A DNA stretch of 41,797 nucleotides from Algoriphagus sp. (GTDB lineage: Bacteria > Bacteroidota > Bacteroidia > Cytophagales > Cyclobacteriaceae), in the NCBI RefSeq assembly GCF_024305035.1, contig NZ_JAMWZB010000038.1, positions 1 to 41,797 on the forward strand. Reading direction: 5' to 3'. Under the pieces are notes generated by a model. That model was not told the DNA's origin. It did not search any database and saw only the letters and a program-made list of their open reading frames with translations. The position numbers and the translations under genes are program-made. Positions 25,192-32,691 of this stretch are shown here, piece by piece (the first letter of the stretch is position 1; every line of letters starts with the position of its first letter).

Positions 25192-25242
25192 AAAAATACC
25201 CAGTACTGGGTATTTTTTCATTCTCTACAAGTTTTAATTTTG
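25192..25242 (+). promoter_or_regulatory. Palindromic operator and -7 box upstream of the 84-residue gene
   Basis: A perfect 26-bp palindrome (25192-25217) has the core TACCCAGTACTGGGTA flanked by A- and T-runs. A -7 box TAATTTTG lies at 25235-25242, 20 bp before the ATG. The palindrome centre is about 44 bp upstream of the expected transcription start and no -33 TTG is present there, so an activator site is the best reading. It could also fold as a terminator. Confidence 0.6.
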
Positions 25243-25261
25243 ATTTTCAATTGTATTTCCT

Positions 25262-25516
25262 ATGATTATTCAAACCAATGCTGGGACATTTCTTATCCAA
25301 AACTGTCAAACGAAAAATGATCGAATTGCGATCAAATCTGATTCTGAGGTAGAAATCCTCCGTTTTTTTGGTTCTACTCCAATTTCTAAAACAGGGGATT
25401 ATAATTTTCCCTATCAGGTCAGCGTCTGTAAACAGGTGTTTTCTGATGCACTTATTTTGATGATTAAAGAAATCGATTATATGGATTTTAAGAACAATTC
25501 TGACCTGGTACAATAA
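25262..25516 (+). CDS. Small hypothetical protein (84 aa)
   Basis: I do not recognise the family. The sequence alternates short strands with a charged middle: AGTFLIQNCQTKNDRIAIKS, EVEILRFFGSTP, FPYQVSVCKQVF, ALILMIKEIDYMDF. It has no signal peptide or membrane helix. The start is supported by a -7 box and a striking palindrome just upstream, and by a stop followed by non-coding AT-rich DNA. A larger minus-strand frame covers the same region, but its lysine/phenylalanine-rich composition looks like a shadow. Confidence 0.55.
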   Translation: MIIQTNAGTFLIQNCQTKNDRIAIKSDSEVEILRFFGSTPISKTGDYNFPYQVSVCKQVFSDALILMIKEIDYMDFKNNSDLVQ

Positions 25517-25708
25517 TTTTAAAAAAATATGTGATTTTTTTCTTAACCGATTACAGGACGAAAAGCATTTTTTGTTCTGAGTTTTACTTTTTACTGAATT
25601 CAAAAAATTTTGTTTTGGCCATGGGTTGAAAATCACCAATTTAGCTATAATTTCTTCATTTTTTTTACCAATATTTTTAATAATATTTGGATTGAAAAAG
25701 GATAAAAT

Positions 25709-25734
25709 ACTCCTGTTTGAGGAGCTTAATCATG
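25709..25734 (+). promoter_or_regulatory. Shine-Dalgarno site within a small hairpin
   Basis: CTCCT (25710-25714) and AGGAG (25720-25724) form a 5-bp stem with loop GTTTG. The right arm is part of GAGGAG, 7 nt before the ATG at 25732. Strong Shine-Dalgarno sites are uncommon in this phylum, and here the site can be hidden by its own upstream arm. Confidence 0.45.
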
Positions 25735-27024
25735 ATCAAGGTCCAAAACTCCGAACAATTATTGCCTGATTTCCTGATGGAGTCTAGCCATTTCTATTTT
25801 GCATTGCTGGATGTGGAAGGGTTGCTTTTGGATGCCAATGACTTATTGCTAAACAAGAGTAATCTCAAACTCAATGACAACTTTTTTAGTGGATTGGATC
25901 AAGAGTCTTCCGTTGATTTTTCGGAACTTTTGGATCAGATGATTTCCCGTCCGCAAGATGCTCGAAATATTGTGCTCAATTTCCCCGTAGGCGATAAAAG
26001 TCATTCCGTCTGGTGGGAGTTTTCCATGGTTCTCAACAGTGAAATGGATATTGTCGGGCTTGTCGGTTTAGGCGTGAGTTTGAAGTTTTTGGAGCAAGAA
26101 CTTCCTTGGGAGAGGATGGCTGAAATTTTACATTTTGGAAAAATAGAAATCGATTCTGAATTCAAAATCAAGCACCTAGATAAAAAAGTGATCAAATGGC
26201 TGGACTCTTCGTCCGACACTTTCCTCAATCAATCTATTTTAAATTCAACTACCTTCGCATTTACCCCTTCTGAGCAAGAGAAAATCCAAAATCTTGAAAT
26301 CAACGATCAGCCTTTGTTTCTGAAAATACCTGCCCAATTTCCCAATCGGGTAGCTTTGGCAGGCTTACTGAGTAAACATTCTAATGGATTTACCTTTCTG
26401 TTGTCCCCTTCGAAAAGAATTCATAAGTCTCAACCTTCCATTGCGCCCTTTTCTGCCAGTCAACTTGCCGCCATTCAGGGAGCTGTTTGGGTGGTGGATC
26501 GCCAATTTACCATTGTCCAGCAAAATCAGGCGGCTGTTGATTTTTCTAAAAACATTGATTTGGACGAATTAAAAACAGGGACTCCATTTTCAAGTCAATG
26601 GGCAGGAAAAAGGCAAGATCAGGTCAATAAAGCCATTGTTCAGGCCTTTGAGGGAAATGAGCGGACGGTGGATGTACGAATTGATTTTAAAAAAGACATC
26701 AGTTTTTGGAATGTTCGAACCAGCCCGATTTTAGATGATTATGGTCAAACTGAAGGGATTTTGATCCAAGTAATCGATGTGACGAAATTTTACAGTCGCA
26801 TCAGGCAGCTAGAGGTTGAAACCCATGAATTGAAGGAGCTGGCATTGAAGCCATCCCATATTTTACGGTCACCACTTTCTTCCATGTTGGGTTTGCTTGA
26901 TCTGATTGATCATCATAAGCTGGATGAAGAAAATAAAAAGTACTTCTCTTATTTAAAGCCTTTGGCTCAAGAGCTTGATGAGGTTATCCGAAGTAACGCA
27001 AAAAAAATGGCTTCTTTGGATTAA
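25732..27024 (+). CDS. PAS-domain protein with HisKA-like helix but no ATPase domain
   Basis: Cytoplasmic protein of 430 aa; no membrane helices are seen. It has PAS-like repeats: a first at about 10-110 (FYFALLDVEGLLLDANDLLL), a degenerate middle one, and a third at about 245-355 (AIQGAVWVVDRQFTIVQQNQ, then SPILDDYGQTEGILIQVIDV). The C-terminal helices resemble a histidine-kinase dimerisation domain, with H-box PSHILRSPLSSMLGLLDLID and candidate phosphoacceptor His376. The gene stops about 50 residues later, with no N, G1 or G2 boxes. It is therefore not a complete kinase; it may be a signalling or phosphotransfer partner. I start at ATG 25732, behind a GAGGAG ribosome-binding site, not at the upstream TTG 25717. 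The 3' end overlaps the convergent lipoprotein gene by 4 bp. Confidence 0.8.
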   Translation: MIKVQNSEQLLPDFLMESSHFYFALLDVEGLLLDANDLLLNKSNLKLNDNFFSGLDQESSVDFSELLDQMISRPQDARNIVLNFPVGDKSHSVWWEFSMVLNSEMDIVGLVGLGVSLKFLEQELPWERMAEILHFGKIEIDSEFKIKHLDKKVIKWLDSSSDTFLNQSILNSTTFAFTPSEQEKIQNLEINDQPLFLKIPAQFPNRVALAGLLSKHSNGFTFLLSPSKRIHKSQPSIAPFSASQLAAIQGAVWVVDRQFTIVQQNQAAVDFSKNIDLDELKTGTPFSSQWAGKRQDQVNKAIVQAFEGNERTVDVRIDFKKDISFWNVRTSPILDDYGQTEGILIQVIDVTKFYSRIRQLEVETHELKELALKPSHILRSPLSSMLGLLDLIDHHKLDEENKKYFSYLKPLAQELDEVIRSNAKKMASLD

Positions 27025-28529
27025 AAAAGTCCTTCTAATCCTACTATTCCGATTTGTGGGGGGATGTTATACACTCCTTCTAAAACAAAGCGTTCTGAGC
27101 TGATCCAAATGTTCCCCTTTTCCCAAAAGGCAATTCCTTCAGGAAAGCCCCTATGTGGAATGATCCCTATTTTGGTTTTTCGCACCTCTCCTTGGACATG
27201 GGTTTCAGAAAGACCTCGATAGAACCAAAGCCATTGCTCCAAGGGATTGCTTCCCAAACGGCGAAATCCCATTAAAATCAATTGTCCTGAAACGGGGTCG
27301 AGGTCTGCTGCTGTGAGTAACCCGGTTAGTGGTAAATTCTCTAAAAATTCGGCAGTGTAATTTCCTTTCTCTGAAGGTAAAACGTAGTGGTCAGTGCTTT
27401 CAGAGACCCAATTTTTTGTAAAAAGATGGAGCTTGTCATTCTGGAAAACCATGGCCTCGCAATCAAATTCATGGTTCATGTTATTGGGACTAAAGTCGGT
27501 CTGATTGGGATAGTTAAAACTAATTTTCTCTGCTTGAACAGCGTCTTGATTGAGTAGGTCTGAGATCAATACTTTATAGATGCTAAGATCCTTACGGTTT
27601 CCCATATTGTTTCCAAAATCTCCGATAAAAAGATGAGTGGAACTTTGAGCTAAATCTTCCCAATCCACATTGGTTGCATTGGCCACTTCGATACTGCGGA
27701 CTACTTCACCTGAAAAAGGATCGATTTGATGAATTTCATTCGTGTTTTCGCCGTCATTGATGGAAAAAAGGTTTCCAGCTATCCAGGCAAGTCCGGAAGT
27801 CTCATTCTGAGATTCTTCCAAATGACTTACTGTTGTAGGTATAAGTGTGAGGGGCCATTTATTTTCATCCAGTTTGATTGAATTTTCATAAAAATCATTG
27901 TTTTCTGGCCATGCTACCTGATACCTCGTTGACAGGGGGGCTGTATTTCCAAGATGAAACTGTGTCAAAAATCCCTGAGATTCCGGTAAGGGTATACTGA
28001 TTTTAAGTAGATCTGCGGTATTGTAATAAAGGTAGTAGTCACTATTCAGTGAATAGAAATCAATGAGCTGGGGTTCGGCTAATTTAGGGGGGGATGAATC
28101 ATAATCCAATTGAATAACTATTCCTTTGCTTTTTGCCACTCCGGTTAAGTTGACGGGTTGATTGGGGGTTTCGGCTTCAAATTCTCCTGCTAGTTTGACA
28201 GGGAGATAGTCCGAAAAAGTAGGGGCAGAGGCTGACTCAAAGCTGTAGCGGTAAGTTCCTTTTTTTACCTCAATTCGTTCTGGTATGGGAGAACTGTTGG
28301 GGTTTATCAGGAAGGTAATCGGTGAACTCCCATCAGCGTGTTGAAGATTAAGGCTCCAGCTTTCTTCAAATTTTAGTTCAGATCCAACTGTCCAATCTTG
28401 AAGTGATATTGAATTGATCTGCAAGCTAACTTCCTCATCCTCGGCCGGATTGGGAGTTGGGTCATTCTTTTTATCACAGGAGCCCAGAACAAAAAGTCCC
28501 ACCATAAGAATAAAAGTCATGGTTCGCAT
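27021..28529 (-). CDS. Large hypothetical lipoprotein, propeller-like C-terminal half
   Basis: The signal sequence ends in lipobox FVLGSC (Cys18), followed by an acidic/proline linker, so it is a lipoprotein. Residues about 35-190 look like a beta-rich domain of unknown type. The C-terminal part (about 235-500) has repeated strand patterns: ETSGLAWIAGNLFSINDGEN, NVDWEDLAQSSTHLFIGDFG then NNMGNRKDLSIYKV, EFDCEAMVFQNDKLHLFTKN, and FPEGIAFWEKGNIWISSE. The phrase 'DWEDLA…IGDFGNN.GNR' recurs in Bacteroidota propeller-like or phytase-like surface proteins; no catalytic residues can be assigned. 502 aa. It is divergent from the LytTR gene, with a 58-100 bp shared promoter region. Confidence 0.75.
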   Translation of the reverse strand: MRTMTFILMVGLFVLGSCDKKNDPTPNPAEDEEVSLQINSISLQDWTVGSELKFEESWSLNLQHADGSSPITFLINPNSSPIPERIEVKKGTYRYSFESASAPTFSDYLPVKLAGEFEAETPNQPVNLTGVAKSKGIVIQLDYDSSPPKLAEPQLIDFYSLNSDYYLYYNTADLLKISIPLPESQGFLTQFHLGNTAPLSTRYQVAWPENNDFYENSIKLDENKWPLTLIPTTVSHLEESQNETSGLAWIAGNLFSINDGENTNEIHQIDPFSGEVVRSIEVANATNVDWEDLAQSSTHLFIGDFGNNMGNRKDLSIYKVLISDLLNQDAVQAEKISFNYPNQTDFSPNNMNHEFDCEAMVFQNDKLHLFTKNWVSESTDHYVLPSEKGNYTAEFLENLPLTGLLTAADLDPVSGQLILMGFRRLGSNPLEQWLWFYRGLSETHVQGEVRKTKIGIIPHRGFPEGIAFWEKGNIWISSERFVLEGVYNIPPQIGIVGLEGLF

Positions 28530-28629
28530 AGGTTCAAAAGTACAAAAAAGAACAGCTTTGGTTTTTATTATTTTACTTTTCTGAACAATGACTTTCTACA
28601 TTGAGTTGACTTTCAAATGGGGATTACTA

Positions 28630-29040
28630 ATGAATGAATTAATTGAAAGTGTTCGAAAAAATGGTAACGGAAAGGTGGAGAAAGCAATGAGCATCAAGAA
28701 ACCTTCCGACCTATTAATACGGGACTCGATCTTTGTCCGTCACGATGGATCACTGGTCAAAATTAAATATCAGGAGATTCTTTGGCTTAAGGGAGATGGT
28801 AATTACACGACGTTGGTGACCAAGGAGTTTGAACTTTCCATTCGAAATATTCTAAAGGAATTTGAAGAAACGTTGCCAGGAAACGAATTTATGCGGATTC
28901 ACAAAAGTTACATCGTGCGATTGGATGAAATTCTTGCGATCAATACGCGGGAGCTTCGAGTGGGAAATGAATTTATCCCTATCGGAAGGACCTATTACCA
29001 GAAACTGATCGAAGGGATTCAAAAATTGGGTGGGGAATAA
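28630..29040 (+). CDS. LytTR-domain DNA-binding protein without receiver domain
   Basis: A single LytTR domain occupies about residues 30-135: DSIFVRHDGSLVKIKYQEIL, WLKGDGNYTTLVT, EFMRIHKSYIVRLDEILAI, and FIPIGRTYYQKL. These match the strands of the AgrA/LytR DNA-binding fold. No response-regulator receiver precedes it, so it must respond to another signal or act constitutively. The start is uncertain: ATGs at 28588, 28630 and 28687 are in frame; I take 28630. It is divergent from the large lipoprotein gene, a possible target. QueA converges on it with only one base between the stops. Confidence 0.88.
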   Translation: MNELIESVRKNGNGKVEKAMSIKKPSDLLIRDSIFVRHDGSLVKIKYQEILWLKGDGNYTTLVTKEFELSIRNILKEFEETLPGNEFMRIHKSYIVRLDEILAINTRELRVGNEFIPIGRTYYQKLIEGIQKLGGE

Positions 29041-29041
29041 A

Positions 29042-30250
29042 TCAAATCCAAAGTAAACTGCTGTCGCCGTAGCTCAAAAACCGATAGTTTTGATCCAAGG
29101 CTTCTTGGTACACTTTTTTCCAGTCTTCGCCCAAAATTGCAGCAATTAACAGAACCAACGTGGATCCAGGCTGGTGGAAATTGGTAATCAATCCTTCAAT
29201 CATTTGAAAGGGATATCCCGGGAAAATGAAAATCTCGGTGGACCCCATAATTTCAGTTTGATTTTCACGATCCATTTGATCTAATACCGCTTGCAACGCT
29301 TGTTTTTTAGGGGGTAGTTTCGTTCGTTCTTTGTAGGGAAAAAGTTTTTCGATAAAAAAAGCCGGATTGTTTTCCTCCAAAATTTTCACTCCAAACCAAT
29401 AAAGGCTTTCCAGACTCCGGACCGAGGTCGTCCCGACGGCGATCGTTTTTCCTTTCTGCTCAAGTAGTTGTTGTATGGTTTCACGCTGAATGTGAATCTG
29501 CTCGCTGTGCATGGCGTGCTCGGTGATATTGGCCACTTTGATTGGCTGAAAAGTACCTGCGCTAACGTGTAGGGTTAGCTCTGCCTCTTTTATTCCTTTT
29601 CTCCGAAGCTGATCAAAAACCTCTTCGGTAAAATGCAATCCAGCTGTCGGTGCAGCAACTGCCCCCTCTTTTTTAGAATACACGGTTTGATACCGGGATT
29701 TGTCCTCAGCCACGGGTTTTCTGTTCAGATAGGGAGGAAGGGGGACTTCACCGCTCGCTTCGACCAGGGACACAAAGGAAATGTCATCGCTTTCCCAGTG
29801 AAAAGATACGAGTTGCTTCTGCCGGTTTTCAAGCCGGGCTTCCAAGACCACTCTTTGACCTTGATAGCTGATTTGACCCTTTAAAACTTCGCCATCTTTC
29901 CATTTTTTTGCATTACCGATCATGACTTCCCAGCTAACATCTTGAGTGGAAAGCATGATTTCGGGGATCACTGTGCTTGGGGCTATGGGCTGCAATAAAA
30001 AAATTTCGATCCGGGCTCCAGTTTCTCGCTGAAAAATCAATCGGGCTGGAATTACTTTCGTGTTATTGTAAACTAAAAGCGAATCTGAATCCAATAAGTC
30101 CGGCAAATTATAAAAATGATGGTGACTGATTTTGCCATTCTGAACATGGAGCAATTTGGATTGGTCTCGCTCTACCAAGGGAAACTTTGCGATTCGTTCT
30201 TCAGGGAGGATGTATTGGTAATCTTTAAGTTCTATTTTTGGATCAAACAT
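29042..30250 (-). CDS. queA: S-adenosylmethionine:tRNA ribosyltransferase-isomerase
   Basis: Transfers and isomerises the ribosyl part of SAM onto 7-aminomethyl-7-deazaguanine in tRNA, making epoxyqueuosine in queuosine synthesis. The family's N-terminal LPEERIAKFPLVERDQSKLL and LLVYNNTKVIPARL, the central AVAAPTAGLHFTEEVFDQLR, HVSAGTFQPIK, and C-terminal GLITNFHQPGSTLVLLIAA are all present. 402 aa belongs to the slightly longer form found in Bacteroidota. It is divergent from menC with about 70 bp between starts. Confidence 0.96.
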   Translation of the reverse strand: MFDPKIELKDYQYILPEERIAKFPLVERDQSKLLHVQNGKISHHHFYNLPDLLDSDSLLVYNNTKVIPARLIFQRETGARIEIFLLQPIAPSTVIPEIMLSTQDVSWEVMIGNAKKWKDGEVLKGQISYQGQRVVLEARLENRQKQLVSFHWESDDISFVSLVEASGEVPLPPYLNRKPVAEDKSRYQTVYSKKEGAVAAPTAGLHFTEEVFDQLRRKGIKEAELTLHVSAGTFQPIKVANITEHAMHSEQIHIQRETIQQLLEQKGKTIAVGTTSVRSLESLYWFGVKILEENNPAFFIEKLFPYKERTKLPPKKQALQAVLDQMDRENQTEIMGSTEIFIFPGYPFQMIEGLITNFHQPGSTLVLLIAAILGEDWKKVYQEALDQNYRFLSYGDSSLLWI

Positions 30251-30318
30251 TTTCGACGGCTTTTGCTTTGCAAATATAGCGTCAATCGTTGTTTAGCTCC
30301 AATTTTGAAATAAAACCC

Positions 30319-31416
30319 ATGAAATCCACCAGATTAAAATTTGACTTAATTGATCGTACACTTCGCTTCCGGTTTGAGGCAGGGACTTCCAGAGGGATAT
30401 TGAATTCACGAAAAATTTGGTGGATTCGTGCCAGAGAATCCTCCAGTTCGGTAGAGGGGTGGGGAGAGGCAGCTCCTCTGGTTAATTTGAGTATTGATGA
30501 TCGACCGGATTTTGAGCAGAAACTCCAGGAGATTCTTTCGATAGCAGAACAAATACACTGGTCATCCCAGGAAAATAAAGTACTTGACCAGGTTGAGCAA
30601 TTGGTTTCTTGGGAGTTTCCCTCCATTCGATTTGGATTGGAAATGGCCGTTTTGGACTGGAATTCGGGAGGGAGGAAGCAATTTTTTGAGAATGATTTTC
30701 GGGATGAGTTTAAACCTATTCCTATCAATGGGTTGATTTGGATGGGAGATCGGCAGTTTATGTTGGATCAAATCGAACAAAAACTCGATGAGGGTTTTAA
30801 CTGCATCAAAATGAAAATTGGCGCGATTGATTTTGATCAGGAGCTGGAATTGCTCTCCCACATCAGAAAGACCTATTCTTCGGATCAAATTATACTGCGA
30901 GTGGATGCCAATGGGGCATTTCGGTTCGAGGAAGCGATGGTGAAATTAAAAAAATTAGCCGAGTTGGATATTCATAGCATCGAACAACCCATCCCCTCGG
31001 GGCAATGGAGGGAGATGGCCCAACTTTGCAGCAGTACACCTATTCCCATCGCACTCGATGAGGAACTGATTGGAGTTCGGGACAAGGAGAACCTATTGGA
31101 TAGTATCCAACCTCAGCACATTATTTTAAAACCAACGCTCTTGGGAGGGTTCCGGGAAACTTCCGAATGGATTCGACTAGCTAAAGCTCGAAATATAGGT
31201 TGGTGGATGACTTCCGCGCTGGAAAGTAATGTCGGATTAAATGCCATTGCCCAGTTGGCAAGCTTTCATCGTAGTGAAATTCATCAGGGGTTAGGAACAG
31301 GGAAGCTGTATCATAATAATCTTCAATCTCCATTGCTGGTCAAAAATGGTTTGATTTACTATCAGTCCTCAGAATCCTGGGAGACACCTGATAAGGATTC
31401 CAAAGCAAATAAATAA
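30319..31416 (+). CDS. menC: o-Succinylbenzoate synthase-like enolase-superfamily enzyme
   Basis: Dehydrates SHCHC to o-succinylbenzoate in menaquinone synthesis; the fold is that of muconate-lactonising enolases. The barrel has the catalytic lysine in CIKMKIG, metal ligands in RVDANGAF, IEQPIP and ALDEELIG, and the second catalytic lysine in ILKPTLLGGF. The late SALESNVGLNAIAQLAS matches MenC. The start is ATG 30319 rather than the in-frame TTG at 30289. 365 aa. No other men gene is in the window, so an acyl-amino-acid racemase or dipeptide epimerase cannot be entirely excluded. Its last 55 bp overlap, tail to tail, the lactonase-fold gene. Confidence 0.85.
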   Translation: MKSTRLKFDLIDRTLRFRFEAGTSRGILNSRKIWWIRARESSSSVEGWGEAAPLVNLSIDDRPDFEQKLQEILSIAEQIHWSSQENKVLDQVEQLVSWEFPSIRFGLEMAVLDWNSGGRKQFFENDFRDEFKPIPINGLIWMGDRQFMLDQIEQKLDEGFNCIKMKIGAIDFDQELELLSHIRKTYSSDQIILRVDANGAFRFEEAMVKLKKLAELDIHSIEQPIPSGQWREMAQLCSSTPIPIALDEELIGVRDKENLLDSIQPQHIILKPTLLGGFRETSEWIRLAKARNIGWWMTSALESNVGLNAIAQLASFHRSEIHQGLGTGKLYHNNLQSPLLVKNGLIYYQSSESWETPDKDSKANK

Positions 31417-32519
31417 ACCGGTTGGTGTGCTTGAATCGACCAAGGGGTCGAACTTAACTTACCAGTTTGCTGATCTCGCTCAAAAACCACGATATCATGA
31501 CTCTTTTGATGGACTGCGATCAGGTACTTGCCATCCTGAGTGAGGTTAAAATTTCTGGGCATAATTCCCCCAGAAGGAATATGCTCAGTAACTGAAAAGT
31601 CTCCATTTTCATTTTTTGTGAAAACAGAAAGCGTATTGGCATCGCCACGATTGGATGCATAGAGGTGTTGTCCATCAGTCGAAATCCGAATTTCTGCGGC
31701 CCCCACATTTCCCTCAAAATTAGGAGGGGTCAAGTCCAGTCGCTGTCGAGAAGTAAGTATTCCTTCTTGAAAATCAAAAACTTCCACTACAGCGGTCAAT
31801 TCCTGAACTACAAAAACCTGCCTTCCATCCGGTGAGAACGTCAAGTGTCTGGGACCGTCTCCAGCTGTCATCTGCTTGTCGACTAGGTGTTCAATGGGTT
31901 GCTCCAAAGCAGCATCAAAGCGATAAGTAGCCACCACATCCTTGCCTAAATCGGCAACCAACAGGTAGTTGCCCGAGGGGTCAAAGGTGGCGCTATGGAC
32001 ATGCGCTCCTTCTTGCCGCTCTGGATTGATACTGCCTCCGGTATGCTGAATAACTTGTTTCTGCTCCAACTGCCCATTTTCGAGTATTTTAAATACCGTA
32101 AAATTCCCACCGCTATAATTACTCACAATTAAAAAACGCTCATCGGGAGAAAGCGCCAAATGGCAAGGATGATTTCCTTGAGATGGAACTGAATAAAGCG
32201 GAGTGAGCTTATCCTCATTTTCGTTTCGCTCAAAAACCCATACTTTCCCACCTTCATCTCCTGCGGTTTCCTCTACTGCATAGATTAAATTCCCGCTTTT
32301 GGTTGCAATGACAAAAGAGGGGTTTTTAATTCCGGTGGCTACCGTTTTAACGGTAAACCGGTTTTGAGTTGGGTTGAATTCCAAGAGGTCAATTCCTTGA
32401 TTTTCTGTTTCGGTATAGCTACCAAGTAAAAAGCGATAAGTCATTTCATTTTCATGTTGATTTGGACTAGAACAGGCCATTGCAAGGAATAGGAAAAGAA
32501 AGTAAATTGGGTTTTTCAT
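31362..32519 (-). CDS. Lactonase-family seven-bladed propeller lipoprotein
   Basis: 6-phosphogluconolactonase (Pgl/YbhE)-like propeller. The start is MKNPIYFLFLFLAMACSS at 32519, which gives a lipoprotein signal with Cys16; the longer frame upstream to 32609 is rejected. Propeller signatures include FLLGSYTETENQGIDLLEFN, GNHPCHLALSPDERFLIVSN, GAHVHSATFDPSGNYLLVAD, GDGPRHLTFSPDGRQVFVVQ, and GGIMPRNFNLTQDGKYLIAV. These are the conserved blades of this family. Being lipidated, it should act outside the cytoplasm, so a role in cytosolic pentose-phosphate metabolism is unlikely; a sugar lactone is a plausible substrate. The last 55 bp overlap menC. Confidence 0.9.
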   Translation of the reverse strand: MKNPIYFLFLFLAMACSSPNQHENEMTYRFLLGSYTETENQGIDLLEFNPTQNRFTVKTVATGIKNPSFVIATKSGNLIYAVEETAGDEGGKVWVFERNENEDKLTPLYSVPSQGNHPCHLALSPDERFLIVSNYSGGNFTVFKILENGQLEQKQVIQHTGGSINPERQEGAHVHSATFDPSGNYLLVADLGKDVVATYRFDAALEQPIEHLVDKQMTAGDGPRHLTFSPDGRQVFVVQELTAVVEVFDFQEGILTSRQRLDLTPPNFEGNVGAAEIRISTDGQHLYASNRGDANTLSVFTKNENGDFSVTEHIPSGGIMPRNFNLTQDGKYLIAVHQKSHDIVVFERDQQTGKLSSTPWSIQAHQPVYLFALESLSGVSQDSED

Positions 32520-32691
32520 GCCAAAAGATAGTGAATTTAAGCATTCGAAGTCTTGGGGATGTGGATAAATAAAAGTGCGTTTGGCTCTGTAAAATAGTAA
32601 AAGAAACATTCTTTTTTTTAATGAATTTGTAGATTATTCGCTAAAAATTAACAAAATTAGTAATTTGCTAGGCTAAAAAATATTAATTGGA

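Noticed and set aside
25247..25639. 130-codon minus-strand frame
   Set aside because: Lysine/phenylalanine/isoleucine-rich shadow of the 84-residue gene and AT-rich spacer; the palindrome and -7 box support the + strand gene.
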